Assembly (NCBI GenBank): GCA_904419525.1
Contig: CAJFRT010000002.1
Coordinates: 124,001 to 188,000, forward strand
Length of the DNA stretch: 64,000 nucleotides
Direction of reading: 5' to 3'
DNA from: Candidatus Gallimonas merdae
GTDB lineage: Bacteria > Bacillota > Clostridia > Christensenellales > Borkfalkiaceae
Shown: piece by piece, positions 7,684-15,880 of the stretch
Layout of the letters: each line of letters begins with the position of its first letter
How positions within the stretch are numbered: position 1 is the first letter of the stretch
Translations under genes and position numbers: made by a program
The notes under the pieces: generated by a model
Told to the model about the DNA's origin: nothing
Databases searched by the model: none
The model's input: only the letters and a program-made list of their open reading frames with translations

Positions 7684-10600
7684 TCAGGCCCCTGCATTTT
7701 CAGTGACTTCTTCCAGCATCACGCTGTAAGTCTTGCCGCCGACGATGACCTTTGTGCTGTCCTCTTCGCCCTCTGCGGGAGCCGTCGTCTCCGTAAAGGT
7801 GACCTTGCAGGTTTTCCCGTCCATCGGGCCCGTTTCGGAAGAGAGCGTGATCGTAAACGTAAGCGAGCCGTCGTCCGCCTTGACGCACTCCGTCACCCTG
7901 TACTCGACGTCCCTGATCTCGACCGCATAGACCTCGATGATCTCGCCCGTATCCATATCGTACAGGAAGTACACCGTGCTGCCGTTCAGGTTGTTCGTCT
8001 CTGCCGTGCTTCCGGACGCTTCGCACGATGCCGTCGTCCGCCGCGCGACCGAGCCGTTTGTGATCGTCTCACCGTCCTTTGTGAAGGTAAACACATAGTC
8101 GTATTCCCGCATGACGGATCCGTCGAGCGCATAGGAAGCAAACGTCCATTCCGTCTCCGAATTCTCCGTAAAGGTCGCCGTGCAGATGACTTCGCCCTTA
8201 TACTTGATGGACGGGAAGTACGCATCGCCCCTCTGGAAATAGGTCTCTTCGCCCGTGATCTCGTCCGTTTCCTTGACGATATTGAAGCCCGTGGTATAGA
8301 TGAATTCTTCCGAATAGATGACCGTTCCGTCGCCGACGTTGTAGAGCTCCGTCGCACGGGTCAGCGAGTAGATGATGTAGCAGTAGATCCCCGATGTGAA
8401 CTGAGCCGCATAGAAGTTCATGTGATAGAGCGCGCCGTCGCTGCCCGTGAACTCCAGGGTATACAGATGTCCGTAGTTGGAATTGTAATAGCCCGCCTTG
8501 CTGAGCTTGCCGTCCGTGAAGGACAGGACTTCGTCATCGGTGCCCTTGAGGAAGTTGAACTGACCGGAGATCGCATAGCTCAATCCGTCCTCTGCGGGCG
8601 TGCCCGTGACGGACACGTAGCCGTACTGCCCTTCAAACAGCGAAGCAAAGGAGCTGCCGTAGGAAGCGATCAAGCTGAGATAGTTGTAATCATAGAACGT
8701 GAGCTGATAGCTGTCATTTTCCGCGAGCGAGAATGTCTTATCGTTGTAAGAGATCGTCAACGGATTGGTCACCGTGTAATTGTAGTTGTTCGAGCTGCCG
8801 GAGAACGGAAGCTGTGCGTTGTACGCAAGCAGGACTTCCACGTTGCCCTCGTCGTCATAGTCGACGATGACGTAGCGGTCGAGCGCCTCGGGGTCGGACT
8901 CATCTTCCGTGGAAGCGGGCGTATAGGTCGCCTCTACCGTGAACGTCGCCCCGCTGGGCGCAAACTCAAGGGTGCTGCCGTCCGGATTGGTGAATGTGAT
9001 ATATTTCCCGTCCGAGAGCGTGTACGTTCTTTCCACCTCGGTGTCCGGATCCTTCCAGGTGATCGTGGTGCCGTCGCTGCCCACCGCAAGTTTGTTTCTG
9101 ACATATCCGTACGCATTGCCGTTCTCTTCGGAAGGGGTGTACGTCCAGATCTTGCCGTCCGCATCGCGCGTGAAGTAGGTCGCATTGGCGTTGTTGAACT
9201 GCACGATGCCGTTCACGTAGAACACGATGGAAGCAAAGTCGTTCGCATAGTAGGTCGCCGACCAGTCGGCCGCAGTGACCGTGTTGCCGTCTTCGGAGAT
9301 CGTGTACATGGCCGCGTCGGACTGGTCGCTGCTCAGATAATAGAACAGACCGTCGTCCAGCAGCACATAGGTCCCGCTTACCGCCTGACCCCGTGCATTG
9401 TACTTGGTCACGTTGCCGATATCGTCCAGCACCAGCACGGAGAGGTCGGAACGGTCGAGATAGGCGTCCGCGATATTCTCGTTCTGCGTGAAGAATGCAT
9501 TGTACGAAGTGCCGCTCACCGTGAGCGCGCCAAGCCGTCCGATGTATACGTCATCGCTTGTGTCAAGGGTCACGGTGCAGATGCCGTCCGTGATCGTATA
9601 GCTTCCCTCCAGAACGGTATCTTCCGTCCCCTCTTCCGTGCTCAGATGCGTGACCGTTGCATTGCCGTAGCCGTCCAGCCGGATGGAGATGTTTCTGACG
9701 CTCCCGTTCTCGAACAGGAGATACGTTCCCGCCTCGCTGCTGCGCAGGGTGAACGTCATTGTCGTGCCGCTTTCATCGAGATCGAAGTACAGGACACCGT
9801 CGTCGAGAATGAGCATGACCGCATCTTTTTCAGGATCGAGCACATTTTCCGTTCTGGCGTAGATCCCGACATGTTCGGTGCCGTCTGCCGCGGTATACTT
9901 TGCGGCAAGCGTATCGCCGTTCAGTTCGAGCGTCCCTTTGCCGTCTGCGGCCTGATAGGTCCCGGCGCTCTCGCAGAGGCGGAAGAAGATGCTGTCATTG
10001 CCCGAAACAAGGGTGAAGCGGAACTGCGTTTCCGTCTGCCCTTCAAGCGAGGTGAACGTATACACCGTGGCGGTAATGCCGAACGCATCGACTTCTTCCG
10101 AGGTATAAGAGCCGCGCACAGACGTCTCCGCCTCCGTCTCGGACCCGACGTTGGTCTTGTAGACGAGCACGCACTGATTGTCCGCCGTCACGACGACGGA
10201 GAGCTCCTGCGTGTCGTCCTCCATGCCGTTGGTGTCGATCGCCGTGAATTCGGAGATGACGACGTCGGCGCCCGCATCGAAGTACACAAAGTAATAGCTG
10301 GCCGTGCCGGACGAGGACGTGCTGGTCTGGAACAGGAAACGGAACGTCAGGGACGCATCGTTTGCCGTGAACGTGTACACATACACGCCGGAGGAATAGC
10401 CGAGGACGGGCGTGACGGTCTGAACCGTGTAATACCCCTCCACGTTGCCGTCCGAAGTGGAATAGATCGCCTCAAACTGCGTCTCCTCTTCGTCCAGCGT
10501 TCTGCCCGTGACCGTGAGCGTCGTGTTGCGGTCGGTCGAGTTGTTCTGCCGCTTGGTCAGAACGAGGGGCGACGTGGAAAGGATCTCAAACGTCTCCGCT

Positions 10601-12972
10601 TCCTCATCGATGATGAAGTAGTGATAGTATCCGTCGCTGCCCGCAAGCCGCGTGTAGTTGGTGTAGTCGGTACGGACACCGGAGATGATGTTCCCCTCCG
10701 CATCGATCAGGATCGCGAATTCAGAGGCGACGATGAGCGTCGACTTTTCGTCCGCCGTCTTGTATTCTTTGGCAAAGACCGCATCGCCGTCCCCGCTCTC
10801 GTTGGCGGTCGACTCCAGCACATAGTAGACGTTCAGACTGGTCGAGGAATCCAGGCCGACCACCATCGAAGAGATCTGCGTCTGCGCCCAGCTGACCGTG
10901 CCGTTTTCGTCCACGATATAAGTATAGGTGCCGTTGGAAACGTTCTCCGTGAAAGTACCCGAAGAGATCGCCTCCAGCGCGGTCTGCGTATCATTCACTT
11001 CATAAAGGGTCGCCGTGCCGTCGCCGTTGTCTACAAGGAGCACCACGCCGAGGTCACCCTCTTCCGAGCAGTAGACATATTCGGTATAGCCCGTGTTCAG
11101 GACCTCGAAGATCCCGTACGTGATGGGCGTGCCGGGGAGCGTCTCCTGACGGACCCAATAGCAATAGGTGTTCGCGCCCGCCGTCACGGTGACGATATAG
11201 CCGCCGCGCTGCGAAGCGACCGCCGTATAGGTGCCGACATAGCTGGAAGTACTCGATGTGAATTGCGCATTCGAGCAGCCGTCCAGCGTCAGAGCGCCCG
11301 CGCTGCCCGTAAACGTGTCGTCCAGATCTTTGGTGTAGACTTCAAATCCGTACTCGCTTCCGTACTGCATGATGCGGAAAGATCCTGCTTCGCCGCTCAT
11401 GCTGGAAAGGGTGAACACGTCGCCGTCCATCGTATAGGAATAGGTGGCGACGTCGGCGTCGGGACCGGTCAGCACGGACGCATTGCCGAAGCCGTCCAGC
11501 AGAATGACGGGATAATATTCCCCCATCAGGGCCATAGCCCCGTAGCTGTATTCGTCCCCGCGGATCCGGAAGACCATCTGATTGCCTGCGGAACCGATCA
11601 GGAAGGAGAATTCCGTGCCGTCCGTGAACTCGGCGATGTAGTACCCCTCTTCGCTGATCGTATACGTGCCGTTGAGCGTCTGTCTCGTATCATCTTCATC
11701 GAGATAGGAATACGTGATCGAATTGAAGGACTGCGCCGTCTGCTGAAGAATGATATAGGCGTCCGAATCGACGGCATTGTTTTCATAGAGGAAGTAAGTC
11801 CCGTTGTTGCCGTCGGAATAGAAGATGAACGTCCCGTTCTCCTCGTCCAGCAGGGCATACAGGGCATAGTCGTCGTCACCCGTGAACAGATAGAAGCCGT
11901 TCCGCTCCACATAGACGCCCGGAATATCGATCCCGCCGCGGCAGAGGATCGCGGTGTTCTCTGCATCGTGATTGAGGAAGATGAGGTCGTCCCCGTTGAA
12001 CAGGTCGGTATAGCCCTTGTTCCATACGGCATAGAGCACCGTATTGTCCGTGAGCGTGTACCCGTCGGGATCGACCACATCGGCAAACGTCGCGTTGGGG
12101 AAGGACGCCCAGCCGAAGAAACGGTATCCTTCGATCTCGGGCATATCCTGCGCACCGGGAAGCGCGACCTCTTCGCCGTAGACATAGGTCTCCCGCGTGG
12201 TTTCGGAGGAGCTGCCGTCCGGCTGATTTTCGTTGAGAATGAGCGTGTACTCGTTCCTGTCAAAATGGAACACGAACACATTCTCCTGCGCATCTTCGCT
12301 GATCGTAAGCGACGTCCCCGAAACACGGGCAAAGCCCGTCACACTGACGGAGGGTGCAAACGTCTCGCCGATGAGCGCATAGCCGTTCGCGTAGTTCTCC
12401 TGAAAATCATAGCCGCTTTGGTCGACCTTCTGCAGATACACGTTCACCGTGTACTGCGCCATATACCTTGCGGTCAGCGTGACCGCGCTTGCAGGCATGG
12501 TGGCCGCTTGGGAGAGAAGTGCTCCGTCCTGATACCAGCCGCCGAACTGCAGATCGCCTTTGACGGGGGCATAATCGGTCAGAGCATCGGCAATGACGTC
12601 GCCCTCTCTTAAATAGAGCGTCGTCTGCTGACCGTCCGCAAGCGCACCGCCGTCCAATTCAAGCGTGAGCGCATATGCGGCCGACCACTTTGCATAGTAG
12701 GTCGTGTTCTGCTCAAAGACCGCGCTCGTCACGGGGTCGCCCGAAAAATCCGCGGAAGCATACCAGCCGTCGAACAGGTAGCCCGTCCGCGTGACGTCGG
12801 GGAACTCGATCGCTTCCCCTTTCTCACCCGTCAGGGTGATCGTCTGTTCATCGTAGGTTTCCAGCGTAACGACGATGTCATCCTCCTGCTGCGTACATGC
12901 CGCAAAGAGCACGCCCGCCACAGCAGTCACCGCCAGCATGACTGCGATCAGAAACCTTCTCAATTGTTTCAT
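7684..12972 (-). CDS. giant InlB-repeat lipoprotein (1,762 aa)
   Basis: A very large surface lipoprotein. The signal peptide ends at lipobox Cys26 (VLFAAC). Residues about 30-105 and 105-180 and one around 230-330 are InlB B-repeat (Listeria-Bacteroides) modules, recognised by GYLFDGWYA, FGGWYQDG, FFGWASF and KW ends. The remaining 1,400 residues are beta-rich, acidic and Tyr/Thr/Gly-rich. They repeat a loose module marked by LDG(Y/F)GNA(T/S) followed by GSYT or GTYV; three clear copies are encoded near 11476, 9657 and 9408. There is no C-terminal anchor, so the lipid is the only attachment. The start at 12972 has AGAGG 7 bases upstream; an ATG-like start 18 bases earlier lacks a site. It is the last gene of the locus, 52 bases after the LRR lipoprotein. 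Adhesion or glycan binding is plausible from the InlB repeats but not shown. Confidence 0.85.
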   Translation of the reverse strand: MKQLRRFLIAVMLAVTAVAGVLFAACTQQEDDIVVTLETYDEQTITLTGEKGEAIEFPDVTRTGYLFDGWYASADFSGDPVTSAVFEQNTTYYAKWSAAYALTLELDGGALADGQQTTLYLREGDVIADALTDYAPVKGDLQFGGWYQDGALLSQAATMPASAVTLTARYMAQYTVNVYLQKVDQSGYDFQENYANGYALIGETFAPSVSVTGFARVSGTSLTISEDAQENVFVFHFDRNEYTLILNENQPDGSSSETTRETYVYGEEVALPGAQDMPEIEGYRFFGWASFPNATFADVVDPDGYTLTDNTVLYAVWNKGYTDLFNGDDLIFLNHDAENTAILCRGGIDIPGVYVERNGFYLFTGDDDYALYALLDEENGTFIFYSDGNNGTYFLYENNAVDSDAYIILQQTAQSFNSITYSYLDEDDTRQTLNGTYTISEEGYYIAEFTDGTEFSFLIGSAGNQMVFRIRGDEYSYGAMALMGEYYPVILLDGFGNASVLTGPDADVATYSYTMDGDVFTLSSMSGEAGSFRIMQYGSEYGFEVYTKDLDDTFTGSAGALTLDGCSNAQFTSSTSSYVGTYTAVASQRGGYIVTVTAGANTYCYWVRQETLPGTPITYGIFEVLNTGYTEYVYCSEEGDLGVVLLVDNGDGTATLYEVNDTQTALEAISSGTFTENVSNGTYTYIVDENGTVSWAQTQISSMVVGLDSSTSLNVYYVLESTANESGDGDAVFAKEYKTADEKSTLIVASEFAILIDAEGNIISGVRTDYTNYTRLAGSDGYYHYFIIDEEAETFEILSTSPLVLTKRQNNSTDRNTTLTVTGRTLDEEETQFEAIYSTSDGNVEGYYTVQTVTPVLGYSSGVYVYTFTANDASLTFRFLFQTSTSSSGTASYYFVYFDAGADVVISEFTAIDTNGMEDDTQELSVVVTADNQCVLVYKTNVGSETEAETSVRGSYTSEEVDAFGITATVYTFTSLEGQTETQFRFTLVSGNDSIFFRLCESAGTYQAADGKGTLELNGDTLAAKYTAADGTEHVGIYARTENVLDPEKDAVMLILDDGVLYFDLDESGTTMTFTLRSSEAGTYLLFENGSVRNISIRLDGYGNATVTHLSTEEGTEDTVLEGSYTITDGICTVTLDTSDDVYIGRLGALTVSGTSYNAFFTQNENIADAYLDRSDLSVLVLDDIGNVTKYNARGQAVSGTYVLLDDGLFYYLSSDQSDAAMYTISEDGNTVTAADWSATYYANDFASIVFYVNGIVQFNNANATYFTRDADGKIWTYTPSEENGNAYGYVRNKLAVGSDGTTITWKDPDTEVERTYTLSDGKYITFTNPDGSTLEFAPSGATFTVEATYTPASTEDESDPEALDRYVIVDYDDEGNVEVLLAYNAQLPFSGSSNNYNYTVTNPLTISYNDKTFSLAENDSYQLTFYDYNYLSLIASYGSSFASLFEGQYGYVSVTGTPAEDGLSYAISGQFNFLKGTDDEVLSFTDGKLSKAGYYNSNYGHLYTLEFTGSDGALYHMNFYAAQFTSGIYCYIIYSLTRATELYNVGDGTVIYSEEFIYTTGFNIVKETDEITGEETYFQRGDAYFPSIKYKGEVICTATFTENSETEWTFASYALDGSVMREYDYVFTFTKDGETITNGSVARRTTASCEASGSTAETNNLNGSTVYFLYDMDTGEIIEVYAVEIRDVEYRVTECVKADDGSLTFTITLSSETGPMDGKTCKVTFTETTAPAEGEEDSTKVIVGGKTYSVMLEEVTENAGA

Positions 12973-13024
12973 AAAGTTACCTCTGCACATGATTTTCTTA
13001 CAAAGTCCGACTTAAAATTCAGAT

Positions 13025-15817
13025 TTATGCCTGTTCCTCTTCCACGGGAGGCTCGGGTTCCGGCTCGCCCTCTGTCCAGACGGCAGTCAAAGCGGTGCCG
13101 TCCGGCACATCTTTGAGCTGATCGCTTGAATAAACGGTCTCGCCCGCCTCCGTCTGCGTACGCCAGCCGGCGAACGTATATCCGTCGCGCAGGGGATCAG
13201 AGATCCCGTTGGTCGCTTCGGGATTGAGCAGGGAATTTTCCGTCTTGACGAAGGACACCACATAGCTCTCGTCGTCGGACAGCGTACAGCCCCATACAAC
13301 GGGGCGATACCCCGAATTCCAGCGTGCATGCCACCGCTCGCCTGCGCTTTCGGCCTCGCAGTAGACCGTAAGGCCCCGCGCACCGTTGAACGCATGGATC
13401 CCGACGGCCTCCACATGATCGCCGAGGATGACCGATGTCAGTCCCGTACAGCTGCGGAACGCATAGTCGCCGATCTCCCGCAGCGAGAGCGGCAGATCAA
13501 GCTCCGTCAGGGCGCTGCAGCCATAGAAGGCATAATCGCCGATGCACGTCACCCCGCTGCCGAACGTTACGGAAGCGAGCGCACTGCATCTGTAGAACAC
13601 TCTTCCGCCCACGGCCGTCAGGGAATCGGGAAGCGTGACTTCCGTCAGCGACATACAGTAATAGAACGCATAGTCGCCGAGGAATGTGAGGTTTTGCCCG
13701 AGAGAAAGCGTCGTCAATGCCCTGCACTGCGAGAAAGCGCGCGTCTCGATCGTCGTGACCGCATCGGGCAGTTCGATTTTTTCGAGCACCTGGCAGTAGG
13801 CAAACGCATAGGTGCCGACCGTCCGGAGCTGCGCCGCGGCTCCCCCGGCAAACGTCACTTCCGTGAGCGCCTCGCACCGATAGAACGCATAGGGTCCGAT
13901 CTCCGTGACCGTCGAAGGGATCTCAACGCTCGTCAGACCGCTCCGGTAAAACGCCGAACGGCCGATCGTTTCCAGTCCCTCCGGGAGATAGACGCCGCTC
14001 AGGCTGGAACACTTGTAGAATGCATATTCACCGATCTCTCTGAGCTGACTTTCGTGCAGCAGGTCGTTGACCGTCACCTGCACCAGGCTGGAACAGCCGT
14101 AAAACGCCGCCATGCCGATCGACTGCACGCTGTACGGAATGGTGACCATGGTCAGCGAGGCCGCGTTATAGAACGCGTAATTCGCAATGCCGATCGTACC
14201 GTCGCGGATCGTAATGCTCGGCAAGGGAGAATCTCCCTCGACATAGCCGACGACCCAGTCCCCGATATAGATGACGCCGGAGGCGTTTCTCCAGGCATAC
14301 GTTCCGTTGAACGCATATGTGCCGATGCTCGTCACTGTGTCGGGAAGCGTGAGGCTGCCGTAGCTGGGGTTGCCGAGATCGGGCGAATTGTAGAACGCGT
14401 AACTTCCGATCGTTTCAAGACTGGTTCCGAGCGAGACATTGCCGCGCCCCAAAATATCGCACCCCGCAAACGCATATCTGCCCACGCTCACGACCCCGTT
14501 GCCGAGATTGATGCCGGTCAGCTGATTGCATTCGTAAAAAGCGTAATCGCCGATATGCTTCACGCTGTCGGGGAAGACCACGCTGCTCAGGTTGGTCTCG
14601 GCAAACGCATAGCTTGCAATTCCGACCGTCCCCGTACGGAACACCGGTGAAGAAGTCAGCGTGCCGTCGTTTCCGATCGCCCAGTTGCCCGCATAGGAAA
14701 TGCCGTTCTCATACTGCTCGGAAAGAGGCGTTTCGAAGAATGCCTGTTCGCCGATGCTCGTCACGCCGTCGCCGATCTCGATCTCACCCAGGGCCGAACA
14801 GCCGGAAAAGGCATGCGCGCCGATGGAAGTGACGCCGTCCGGCACCGTGAACCGCGTCATCGACGAACAGTGGTAGAACGCATGCTCGCCGATGGACTGC
14901 AAGGAGCCGCCGCCCGTCACCGTTTCAAGCGAAGTACAGCCGGAAAAAGCGCTGTCTCCCAATTCCCTGACGCCGCTGCCGAGCGCGACGGACACAAGCC
15001 CGTTGCTGTTGACAAACGCCTCCGCGCCGATCGAAATGACGGTGTCCGGGATCGTGACGGATACAAGTTCGTCGCAGTCGTTGAAGGCGCCCTCGCCGAT
15101 CGAGGCAAGCCTGTTTCCCAACGTCACGGAGACAAGATTTCTGCAATAACGGAAGGTATAATCGTTGAGCGCCGTCACACTCTGCGGCAGGCTGATCTCC
15201 GTCAGCGCGCGGCAGGCCTGGAACGCGCTCGTACCGATGCTCGATACGCTTTCGGGAATGGTCACGCGCGCAAGCGACGAACAGTTCATAAAGGCGGAAT
15301 CGCCGATACTTGTCACGTTGTTGCCGATCGTGACGCCCGTTATGACGCCGCACGAATAGAACGCCCTCTCTGCAATGCCGACAACGGGGATCCCCCTGTA
15401 TGTGTCCGGGATCACGATATCCCCGCGCGCACTGCCGTAGCCGGTGACCTCGTACGCCGTGTTCCCGTTCGTCAGTTCGAGCGTGAGCCCGCCGTCGTCC
15501 TCCTTGACGAATGTGACCGTGTCCGACCAGGCGGAATCGCGGTATTCCTTTCTGGCATCGCTGGCCCTGACGCGAAGTTCATATTCGCCCGGTTCCAGTG
15601 CAGACAGTGTGTAGGAAGTCCTGCTGGTGATATATTCCGCGTCGTTGATGCCGACCGTGTAATAGGTCGCATTGCCGACAGGACTCCATGTAAGCGCAAG
15701 CTCCTCCTCGTCCACGCGGACGTCCGACGGACTGCCCAGCGCGGGGGCGCACCCCACGGCGGCCGCAAGGCAGCAGCCGAGCACGACGAGAACAAGCGCC
15801 CATTTGATTTTTTTCAT
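13025..15817 (-). CDS. BspA-type leucine-rich-repeat lipoprotein (930 aa)
   Basis: The signal peptide ends at Cys23 (LAAAVGC). Residues about 28-115 form a fibronectin-III-like domain (LTWSPVGNATYYTVG). From about 130 to 835 there are continuous LRR_5 (BspA/Treponema pallidum-type) repeats of about 23 residues with the pattern IGxxAFxxCxxLxxVxIPxxVxxI. One InlB B-repeat (GYTFAGWRT) follows, then a Pro-Glu-rich tail. Such proteins are exposed surface ligands that bind host proteins or other cells in several anaerobes. It lies 63 bases after the VWA protein gene and 52 before the InlB lipoprotein on the same strand. It shares its architecture (InlB, FN3, LRR) with the 2,924-residue protein upstream, so they are probably paralogues. 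The binding partner is unknown. Confidence 0.9.
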   Translation of the reverse strand: MKKIKWALVLVVLGCCLAAAVGCAPALGSPSDVRVDEEELALTWSPVGNATYYTVGINDAEYITSRTSYTLSALEPGEYELRVRASDARKEYRDSAWSDTVTFVKEDDGGLTLELTNGNTAYEVTGYGSARGDIVIPDTYRGIPVVGIAERAFYSCGVITGVTIGNNVTSIGDSAFMNCSSLARVTIPESVSSIGTSAFQACRALTEISLPQSVTALNDYTFRYCRNLVSVTLGNRLASIGEGAFNDCDELVSVTIPDTVISIGAEAFVNSNGLVSVALGSGVRELGDSAFSGCTSLETVTGGGSLQSIGEHAFYHCSSMTRFTVPDGVTSIGAHAFSGCSALGEIEIGDGVTSIGEQAFFETPLSEQYENGISYAGNWAIGNDGTLTSSPVFRTGTVGIASYAFAETNLSSVVFPDSVKHIGDYAFYECNQLTGINLGNGVVSVGRYAFAGCDILGRGNVSLGTSLETIGSYAFYNSPDLGNPSYGSLTLPDTVTSIGTYAFNGTYAWRNASGVIYIGDWVVGYVEGDSPLPSITIRDGTIGIANYAFYNAASLTMVTIPYSVQSIGMAAFYGCSSLVQVTVNDLLHESQLREIGEYAFYKCSSLSGVYLPEGLETIGRSAFYRSGLTSVEIPSTVTEIGPYAFYRCEALTEVTFAGGAAAQLRTVGTYAFAYCQVLEKIELPDAVTTIETRAFSQCRALTTLSLGQNLTFLGDYAFYYCMSLTEVTLPDSLTAVGGRVFYRCSALASVTFGSGVTCIGDYAFYGCSALTELDLPLSLREIGDYAFRSCTGLTSVILGDHVEAVGIHAFNGARGLTVYCEAESAGERWHARWNSGYRPVVWGCTLSDDESYVVSFVKTENSLLNPEATNGISDPLRDGYTFAGWRTQTEAGETVYSSDQLKDVPDGTALTAVWTEGEPEPEPPVEEEQA

Positions 15818-15880
15818 GTATCCTCCTCTGCAGAACGCGCACGGCGCGCCTGCAAGCCGTGAAAAACCTCTTTCATGCGA

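Noticed and set aside
7591-12612. A 1,673-codon open frame on the plus strand opposite the InlB lipoprotein gene
   Set aside because: It is antisense to a gene with lipobox, InlB repeats and good ribosome site. It has Arg/Val-rich shadow composition and no start site, and repetitive GC-rich coding keeps the opposite frame open.
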